A DNA stretch of 64,000 nt from Streptomyces sp. NRRL S-37 (lineage in GTDB: Bacteria > Actinomycetota > Actinomycetes > Streptomycetales > Streptomycetaceae), in contig NZ_JOIZ01000001.1 of NCBI RefSeq assembly GCF_000721605.1, positions 538,755 through 602,754 of the forward strand, given 5' to 3'. The notes beneath the pieces are model-generated. The model saw only the letters and a program-made list of their open reading frames with translations. It did not search any database and was not told the DNA's origin. Shown piece after piece: positions 58,932-64,000 of this stretch; positions within the stretch are counted from its first letter, which is position 1; every line of letters begins with the position of its first letter. Both the position numbers and the translations under genes were made by a program.

Positions 58932-59159
58932 ATGGGCACCGCGGCCGGGGCCGTGGTCGGCGCGTCCCTCCTGGTCCAGAACGCCCTGCTCGAGGGTGAG
59001 TCCATCGCCCCGGTCGAACTGCTGCCGGCCACGGTCGTCGGAGCACTGACGGGCGTCCTCTGCGGTTACCTCGCCGCCCGCTTCTCCGTGCTCCTGCGCG
59101 AGGACTTCCCGACGACCGTCCCGGCCACGACCCCGGCCGTCGCCACGAAGGGCCTGTGA
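58932..59159 (+). CDS. Small membrane protein of the ECF sigma operon
   Basis: 75 residues from the ATG at 58932: GTAAGAVVGASLLVQNALLEG, then ATVVGALTGVLCGYLAARFS; two hydrophobic helices with a short acidic loop. No strong ribosome site is visible, and the frame is open 38 codons further upstream in Arg-rich translation. It ends 3 nt before the next gene. No known family recognised. Confidence 0.6.
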   Translation: MGTAAGAVVGASLLVQNALLEGESIAPVELLPATVVGALTGVLCGYLAARFSVLLREDFPTTVPATTPAVATKGL

Positions 59160-59162
59160 CCC

Positions 59163-59798
59163 ATGCGCCACTCCGCACCCTCCCGCCTCCTCCCGCTCCT
59201 GGCCGCCGCGTACCGCCGTGCGCGAGGCCACGCACGCGGGCTGACGCTCACCGTGTCCGCCACCCTCGCGCTGGTCATGGTCTCCGCCACACCGGCCACC
59301 GCGTACGCCCCGGTGGACATCGTCCACACCGAACAGGTGGACGTGGGTCCGTACAAGGTCACCGTCGGCTTCTCCGAGTGGCCCCTGCGGGCCATGCAGT
59401 CGCTCGACTTCTCGTTCATCCCCGAGGACGGCATCGCGGGGAAGTCGGGCACACTCACCATCGACGGGCCCGGGCTCGATCCCGACGACCGGGAAGGGGT
59501 CCTGAGCAGGCACCCGCGTCAGCGCGACGTCTGGGGACTGGACGTCTACGCCCTGCCGGAGCCCGGCACGTGGGACCTGACGTTCGAGATCGACGGTGCC
59601 GCCGGCCAGGGCCGCGGCACGCTGGAGGACATCGCCGTGCTCGACCAGCCGGGCCCGCCGCCGGCCCTCAGCTGGACCGTCGTCGCGCTGCCGTCGGCGG
59701 GGATGCTCGCCTTCCTCGCCGTGGGATGGCGCCGGAACAGGCCGGGCGAGAGGGTGGACACGGTCGTCCGGCCCACCGCGAGGACAGGGTCGCAGTGA
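59163..59798 (+). CDS. Secreted, membrane-anchored protein of unknown function
   Basis: 211 residues. Signal-like helix LTLTVSATLALVMVSATPATA at about 26-46, an extracytoplasmic beta-rich part (VGPYKVTVGFSEWPLRAMQSLD, GTWDLTFEIDGAAGQGRG), and a C-terminal helix LSWTVVALPSAGMLAFLAV before an Arg-rich tail. The layout recalls copper-resistance/YtkA-like sensor proteins but no motif proves it. Its stop overlaps the sigma-factor start (GTGA), so the two are coupled. Confidence 0.75.
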   Translation: MRHSAPSRLLPLLAAAYRRARGHARGLTLTVSATLALVMVSATPATAYAPVDIVHTEQVDVGPYKVTVGFSEWPLRAMQSLDFSFIPEDGIAGKSGTLTIDGPGLDPDDREGVLSRHPRQRDVWGLDVYALPEPGTWDLTFEIDGAAGQGRGTLEDIAVLDQPGPPPALSWTVVALPSAGMLAFLAVGWRRNRPGERVDTVVRPTARTGSQ

Positions 59799-60388
59799 CC
59801 GACGCCGTCCCGCCTCTCCCGCGGCGGCCGAGCGACCGGGTGACGACCGCCTGGGCGCTCGCCGCCCGGGGCGGCGATCCCCACGCCGTGGGACGTCTCG
59901 TACGCGCCCTGCACCGGGACGTCCTCCGTTACGTGTGTTTCCTCGGCGCGGATCCCCAGAACGCCGACGACCTGGCCCAGGAGACCTTCCTGCGCGCCCT
60001 GGACGGTCTGCGCCGCTTCCAGGGCCGTTCCTCGGCGCGCACCTGGTTGCTGTCGATCGCCCGTCGCACGGTGATCGACAGCATGCGGTACGCGTCCTCC
60101 CGCCCCCGTGTGTCGGGCACACCCGACTGGGAGACGGCCGCCGAACGCGCGCAGCCGCACGGCCTGCCGGGCTTCGACGACGGCGTCGTCCTCGGGGAAC
60201 TGCTGAACACCCTGCCGGACGACCGGCGCGAGGCGTTCGTCCTCCCCCAGATGCTGGGGTTCTCCTACGCGGAGGCCGCCACCGTCTGCGCCTGCCCGGT
60301 CGGCACGGTGCGGTCGCGGGTCGCCCGTGCCCGGACGTCGCTCGTCCGGGCGCTGGCCGGGGCCGAACCGGTGGCGGCAGCGGCCTGA
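59795..60388 (+). CDS. ECF sigma factor
   Basis: 197 residues. Region 2 reads LHRDVLRYVCFLGADPQNADDLAQETFLRALDGL and SSARTWLLSIARRTVIDSMRY; region 4 reads LPDDRREAFVLPQMLGFSYAEAATVCACPVGTVRSRVARARTSL. GTG start overlapping the upstream stop. No separate anti-sigma factor with a zinc motif is seen; the membrane protein just upstream may play that part. Followed by a strong hairpin terminator. Confidence 0.92.
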   Translation: MTDAVPPLPRRPSDRVTTAWALAARGGDPHAVGRLVRALHRDVLRYVCFLGADPQNADDLAQETFLRALDGLRRFQGRSSARTWLLSIARRTVIDSMRYASSRPRVSGTPDWETAAERAQPHGLPGFDDGVVLGELLNTLPDDRREAFVLPQMLGFSYAEAATVCACPVGTVRSRVARARTSLVRALAGAEPVAAAA

Positions 60389-60395
60389 CAGGAGC

Positions 60396-60431
60396 GTGAT
60401 GCCGCCCGGTCCCAGGACCGGGCGGCATCAC
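60396..60431 (+). terminator. Terminator behind the ECF sigma gene
   Basis: GTGATGCCGCCCGGTCC and its exact complement, essentially a 16-bp stem with a minimal loop, 8 nt after the stop. Confidence 0.85.
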
Positions 60432-60608
60432 GGTGACGGCCGCGATCGCGGCCCGGCTCAGCCGGCCGTGAGGCGGCCGGAGCAGGCCGGCCACCGGCCG
60501 TCGTGCCGGGCCACGGCGACGGGTCGGCAGCAGTGGGGCCGACGCGGAAGTGCCGTCGGCGACGGGGATGCCGGTGTCTCCGGTATGCGGGGGCGTCTTC
60601 CGCCCGGC

Positions 60609-60648
60609 GTCCCCGCACGCGAACCCGTACGGCTCCGCGTGCGGGGAC
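60609..60648 (-). terminator. Terminator behind the snapalysin gene
   Basis: GTCCCCGCACGCG / CGCGTGCGGGGAC, 13-bp perfect stem with a 14-nt loop, 54 bp after the snapalysin stop on the minus strand. Confidence 0.75.
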
Positions 60649-60701
60649 GGCCGGTGTGCGGGGACGGCGGTCCGTCCTCCCTCGCGCACCGGTCATGTGC
60701 G

Positions 60702-61265
60702 TCAGTCCACGGTCGGCGCGGTGCGCGGAGCGCCCGCCGAACGGGCGGCCGCGGCGCCGAAGTTGCTCTCGACCTCCGCCTTCTCGGCCGTGTTCGGATA
60801 CGGGTTGCGGCATGAGACGCCGGCGCTGGAGCCCGACATCAGGCTTGTGCAGGGGCCGGGCTTGCGGTCCGGCAGGCCCAGGATGTGACCGAGTTCGTGC
60901 GACGAGATACGTACCGTGTCGTACCCCTGGCCGACGGCCTGCCGTCCGATGTAGACGGTTCCGTTGCCGAGTGAGGTGGTCGAGGCGCGGGGCCAGCCGT
61001 TGTCGGCCAGGATGCGGATGTTGGCGCGTTGCCCGGTGGTGACCGGGCGCAGTTGCACGCCGGTGACACTGGCGTTCCAGATCGCCGCGCCCTGGTCGAC
61101 GGCGGACCTGAACTCCGCCGCGGCACTGGCGTCGTAGGTGACGACGCGCGCCGCGAGGGGCTGGGCGCCGGGGTCCGCCGGTGCCGCGTGGGCCTGGCCG
61201 CCCGCCAGGGCGAAGGTCACCGCGAGGGCGGCGGTGACGCCGTGGGCGATGGTGCGTCCGTACAT
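60702..61265 (-). CDS. snpA: Snapalysin-family secreted zinc metalloprotease
   Basis: 187 residues. Signal peptide (HGVTAALAVTFALAGGQAHA), short pro-part, and the catalytic domain with SSHELGHILGLPDRKPGPC near 120, i.e. the HExxHxxGxxD zinc motif of snapalysins. Small neutral protease active on milk proteins. Most Streptomyces snpA genes have a divergent LysR activator (snpR) next to them; none is present here. Confidence 0.92.
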   Translation of the reverse strand: MYGRTIAHGVTAALAVTFALAGGQAHAAPADPGAQPLAARVVTYDASAAAEFRSAVDQGAAIWNASVTGVQLRPVTTGQRANIRILADNGWPRASTTSLGNGTVYIGRQAVGQGYDTVRISSHELGHILGLPDRKPGPCTSLMSGSSAGVSCRNPYPNTAEKAEVESNFGAAAARSAGAPRTAPTVD

Positions 61266-62004
61266 GGTCGACCTCCTGCGGGGAAGGTGGCGTGCTCATG
61301 TCACGTACTGGTGGGCTCTCTGCCCATGGCCGCCGGGCGCCAATCCCTCAATCGGTGCGATCGGCTCCGGCCCGGCGACGGGCCCGCCGCCCCGCCGCGT
61401 GACGGCCGCCGGGACCCGACACCGGGTCACGCCCCTCGTCCTCGACCGCCCTTGACGCGACGTCGCGAGCGCACCGACGCGGCGACGCCCTGGTACCCCC
61501 GCCCACCGGCCGTCGCCACCCCCCACCCGGACGCCGTAGCGGCCCATCGACCGGAGAGTGGGGCTCCGGAGAATGATTCGCTACGCACCGTCAACGACCG
61601 GTTCCGGACTTGACATCATTCCGCGCCGATTCTCGTGATCGTCACGGACTCATGGCAGGGCGAGCCCTCCACGGTCCGCGCATGCGTGGAACTCGTCCAC
61701 GGTCAGCGTCGGATGCACAGGGCTTGGCGGCATGGGGAAGGGCAGTCCGGCCCCGCGTACCTCGATGATCTTTGGGGTGAGGTCTCGTCGCAACCGTGTG
61801 TCTCGTGGAGGCGGGCCCGGAGAACGTCACCCGATGTGGGTCGTTGCCCTGCCTGCCGGCCAGGGCTGCTGATACTCGATGAGCCGGCCTGCCGGATCAT
61901 GTCGGCGGTTGGGTGCGAACAACAACTTTGTTCGAGAAGCAGCGCCGGGTATGCGGCCCGAAGAAGGGAGCGTCTTGTCGCATACTCGGCGCTGACCGGC
62001 AGAG
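61266..62004. other. Gene-free stretch between snapalysin and the SnoaL-like gene
   Basis: About 740 bp. Short open frames exist on both strands, the longest at 61635-62051 on the plus strand, but its translation is Arg/Cys-rich, without ribosome site or motif. Nothing supportable. Confidence 0.4.
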
Positions 62005-62475
62005 TTACGCCGTCGTGGTTGCTGTCCCGGTGGCTTCGACTGCGGACTTGAAGTCAGGGTGGACCCCGATTTGATCAAGCCACACGCTCATCGAGTTGTA
62101 GCAATTGAACCTTTCGATCTTTCCGTCACGGAGGTACCAGAGGTCCGCCGCCGGCACGTCGATCCGGTTCCCGGTCGGCGGGATCTCGCCGACCGGAGTC
62201 GGAAACCCTCCGAGATGCGTGCCCTGGATGCGCAACTCGACGGCGACGACATCACCGAACGCATGTACCTCGAGCAGCTCACGGTGTACATCGGGGAATG
62301 AGCGGGCGAGGCCCGCGATCACCTGAGGAATCTGCTCTCCGCGGAAACTCTGCGAGGTCGACATGTCGTTGAACGACCCGTCCTCGGTGAACAAGGCCAG
62401 GAAACCGTCACCGTCGAGAACGTCCCCTTCCGCGAGCCGGTAAGCCTCGCGAATGGTCTTTTCGTTACTTTCCAT
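62005..62475 (-). CDS. SnoaL/NTF2-like protein
   Basis: 156 residues, single NTF2-like domain. FLALFTEDGSFNDMSTSQSFRG near 28, DVVAVELRIQGTHLGGF and DLWYLRDGKIERFNCYNSM fit the SnoaL-like group (small-molecule cyclases, isomerases or carriers of unknown function). The ATG at 62475 with AGGAG is preferred to the GTG at 62508. Divergent from the Rrf2 gene with three operator copies between, so it is the likely target of that regulator. Confidence 0.85.
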   Translation of the reverse strand: MESNEKTIREAYRLAEGDVLDGDGFLALFTEDGSFNDMSTSQSFRGEQIPQVIAGLARSFPDVHRELLEVHAFGDVVAVELRIQGTHLGGFPTPVGEIPPTGNRIDVPAADLWYLRDGKIERFNCYNSMSVWLDQIGVHPDFKSAVEATGTATTTA

Positions 62476-62543
62476 TCCTGTTCTCCTTCGAGTTCGCAAC
62501 ACGCTCACGGCCCGCGCTTGCTTTTGACCGACCCTTCCCGGCT

Positions 62544-62623
62544 GTCGTAACGATAATTGTTACGGCAGATTGTCGCAACTTCCACTGTTACGACTGCGCT
62601 GTCGTAACATGGAGTGTTGCGAC
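62544..62623. promoter_or_regulatory. Three copies of a 23-bp palindrome, probable Rrf2 operators
   Basis: Six 8-bp half-sites alternate in orientation and form three palindromes with 7-nt spacers: GTCGTAAC-N7-GTTACGGC (62544-62566), GTCGCAAC-N7-GTTACGAC (62572-62594), GTCGTAAC-N7-GTTGCGAC (62601-62623). Starts are 28 and 29 bp apart. They fill the divergent promoter region and the last ends 3 nt before the ribosome site of the Rrf2 gene. Confidence 0.8.
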
Positions 62624-62636
62624 CGGAGGAGGGATC

Positions 62637-63080
62637 ATGAGCGCCAACAGCAGGCTGACCATCGCCGCCCATGCGCTGGCCTGGATCGGTCTCTACCAGC
62701 GCCAGGGCCACGAGGTCGCCACCTCCGAGCAGATCGCGACCAGCGCGAACACCAACCCCGTGGTGATCAGACGGCTGCTCGGCGAGCTGCGCGGGGCCGG
62801 GCTCGTGGAGTCCCGGCGGGGCGCGGGCGCGGGCTGGTCGCTGGCACGCGAGCTGGAGTCGATCACCCTGCTCGACGTGTACGAGGCAGTGGAACCCGGC
62901 CCGCTGTTCGCGATGCACCGCACCACCCCGGACCAGGGATGCGTGGTGGGTCACGGCATCCAGCCGGCGATGCGGGGCATCTACCAGGGCATCGAGGAGA
63001 CTCTGAGACACGAACTGGCCCGCGTCACGCTCGAGAAGGTACTCGGGGACGTACTCGCGGCACCTCGCCAGCCTCTCTGA
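62637..63080 (+). CDS. Rrf2-family transcriptional regulator
   Basis: 147 residues. Winged helix: ATSEQIATSANTNPVVIRRLLGEL and LVESRRGAGAGWSLAR, then the dimerisation helix ITLLDVYEAVEPGPLFAMH. The three Fe-S cysteines of NsrR/IscR-type members are absent (one Cys only), so it belongs to the cluster-free YwnA/HypR-like branch, which often senses thiol-reactive or small organic signals. GGAGGAGGG precedes the ATG. Divergent from the SnoaL-like gene. Confidence 0.92.
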   Translation: MSANSRLTIAAHALAWIGLYQRQGHEVATSEQIATSANTNPVVIRRLLGELRGAGLVESRRGAGAGWSLARELESITLLDVYEAVEPGPLFAMHRTTPDQGCVVGHGIQPAMRGIYQGIEETLRHELARVTLEKVLGDVLAAPRQPL

Positions 63081-63320
63081 TCAGCTGGGCGACCCCGTGC
63101 GAACCGTAGGGTTCGGCGTGGGTTCCGCCCACCGGGGCGGGGTGTTGACGATGCCGGGCCTGGCCGCGTCCAGGTCGATGTCCGACCACCACAAGCCGCG
63201 GACCTCCGCCGGACGGAGCCCCCTCAGGGACAGCAGCAGCCTGGACAACCGCCTCGAGACGGCTTCCCCGCCTGCACGCACACCGTCGTGACCAGCGGTC
63301 AGGTACGCGGGCTGTCGTCC
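63081..63320 (-). pseudogene. Tyrosine recombinase fragment
   Basis: Reads AVSRRLSRLLLSLRGLRPAEVRGLWWSDIDLDAARPGIVNTPP, matching the GLRRGEVLGLRWSDVDLD segment of Streptomyces integrases, then degenerates. Both ends of the gene are missing. The gap 63321-63685 beyond it has no supportable gene, except a short sense-like stub ARQADPESAVEIGFRLLDEG (63564-63656, minus), perhaps the tail of a gene split by the TnpB element. Confidence 0.6.
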
Positions 63321-63684
63321 GGCGGGCGGGCCGGGCGGGTCCGATACGGCTTCCCGCCGCGAACCGCCGTGCCTCGACCAGGCCGTCCGAGCAGGCGAAT
63401 CCGACGGTGGCCGGACCGCTGACGCACCAGCCGCTCGCCGTACCCGGCCCACTCGAGAACGGGCGACGTGGAGACGTTGCAGCCACGGCGCGAACCCGCA
63501 GCAGGTGGCGCTGCTGACGACCGTGCGGCCGGGCGGCCTCGTCGACCGTCCGGCGCGAGCGCGCTATCGCCGCGTGGGGTCGTAACGCGCCCAGCCCTCG
63601 TCGAGAAGCCGGAACCCGATCTCCACGGCCGACTCCGGATCGGCCTGGCGGGCCATGAGAGGGATCTGGAGAAGGACAACGGAC

Positions 63685-63740
63685 TTGACTTCCTCCCCCT
63701 CCTGAAGGAGGGGGATTCCTACGGCTCGCGCCGTAGGGGT
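63685..63740 (-). ncRNA. Right end of an IS200/IS605-type element and omega-RNA scaffold
   Basis: Downstream of and overlapping the tnpB stop lie two stem-loops: CCTACGGC-N4-GCCGTAGG (63718-63737, which contains the stop codon and, on the minus strand, a GCGA loop) and CCCCCTCC-N4-GGAGGGGG (63695-63714), followed by AGGAAGTCAA. This is the usual right end of IS605-type elements, which is also the 3' part of the TnpB guide RNA. The guide itself would come from the flanking DNA left of about 63685. Confidence 0.6.
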
Positions 63741-64000
63741 TTCTGCTTCATCGCCGACTGCCCGTCCGGAGTACTCCGTTGAGGTCTTACACCGGCTCCA
63801 CAGACAGACGCCGTCAGCCCGACGGCCAGGATGTTCTTCGCCGCGTTCACGTCCCGGTCATGGGTCGTCCCACAGCTGTCACACGTCCAGGTGCGGACGT
63901 TCAGCGGCATCTTGTCCCGCAAGGTGCCGCAGGTCGAGCACAGCCTGGAGGAGGGGAACCAGCGGTCGATCGCGATCACTTCGCGGCCGTACCACTGGGC
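63719..64000 (-). CDS. TnpB (IS200/IS605 OrfB) C-terminal part, cut by the window edge
   Basis: The frame is open to the right edge (94 codons visible). WFPSSRLCSTCGTLRDK and WTCDSCGTTHDRDVNAAKNIL form the CxxC...CxxC zinc ribbon plus the last RuvC Asp (HDRDVNAA), the signature of TnpB. It is an RNA-guided nuclease family ancestral to Cas12. The N-terminus and any TnpA gene lie outside. Confidence 0.9.
   Translation of the reverse strand, partial: AQWYGREVIAIDRWFPSSRLCSTCGTLRDKMPLNVRTWTCDSCGTTHDRDVNAAKNILAVGLTASVCGAGVRPQRSTPDGQSAMKQKPLRREP

Noticed and set aside
61635-62051. Plus-strand ORF of 138 codons
   Set aside because: Arg/Cys-rich, overlaps the 3' end of the SnoaL-like gene and has no ribosome site.
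63081-63452. Complete integrase gene
   Set aside because: Only about 45 residues match a recombinase; the rest is degenerate, so it is listed as a fragment.

Overview
The window is very GC-rich, has GTG/TTG starts, ATGA/GTGA stop-start overlaps, two cobalamin riboswitches and gene families typical of filamentous actinobacteria (snapalysin, AAHS and LacI families, chaplin-free Rhs relics). A Streptomyces chromosome is by far the best fit. No rRNA, tRNA or CRISPR array was recognised.

Layout. (1) 1-15.2 kb: corrin-ring biosynthesis. cobN (cut by the left edge) runs left behind a cobalamin riboswitch; cobG-cobH-cobIJ run right. A NiCoT nickel/cobalt permease, cobK and cbiD follow. A three-gene cobalamin-type ABC importer has its own riboswitch, then come cobM and cobL. 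CobG and late cobalt insertion (CobN) are aerobic-route features, while CbiD is the methyltransferase usually named from the anaerobic route, so the pathway looks mixed. (2) 15.3-20.0 kb: a compact operon of a second-copy-looking tsaD, a GNAT acetyltransferase and a full-length alanyl-tRNA synthetase, followed by an ABM monooxygenase. (3) 20.1-23.1 kb: a frameshifted defence-like gene with a PD-(D/E)xK-like core, an IS110-family relic and degenerate DNA. (4) 23.1-35.9 kb: carbohydrate use: an orphan solute-binding protein, a secreted GH3, a GH78 alpha-L-rhamnosidase, a full sugar-importer set and two LacI regulators. (5) 36.1-53.7 kb: aromatic catabolism. A LysR gene faces an eleven-gene operon with an extradiol dioxygenase, two FAH hydrolases, a cyclase, an amidohydrolase, two SDRs and a CoA-transferase. 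This is followed by a separate gentisate pathway (3-hydroxybenzoate 6-hydroxylase, gentisate dioxygenase, fumarylpyruvate hydrolase) with MarR and IclR regulators and an AAHS transporter. (6) 53.7-64 kb: an accretion zone with two IS630 elements, integrase fragments, an Rhs relic with an overlooked 41-residue membrane protein, an ECF sigma operon, snapalysin, an Rrf2/SnoaL divergent pair with three operator copies, and a TnpB end at the right edge.

The most notable points are the tsaD-GNAT-alaS module, an IS630 inserted exactly in the stop codon of the aromatic-acid transporter, three regularly spaced 23-bp palindromes in front of the Rrf2 gene, a 10-bp tandem duplication that breaks the Rhs frame, and the unlisted small membrane protein behind the Rhs tail. 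All functions are from reading translations and motifs by eye; no database search was possible.
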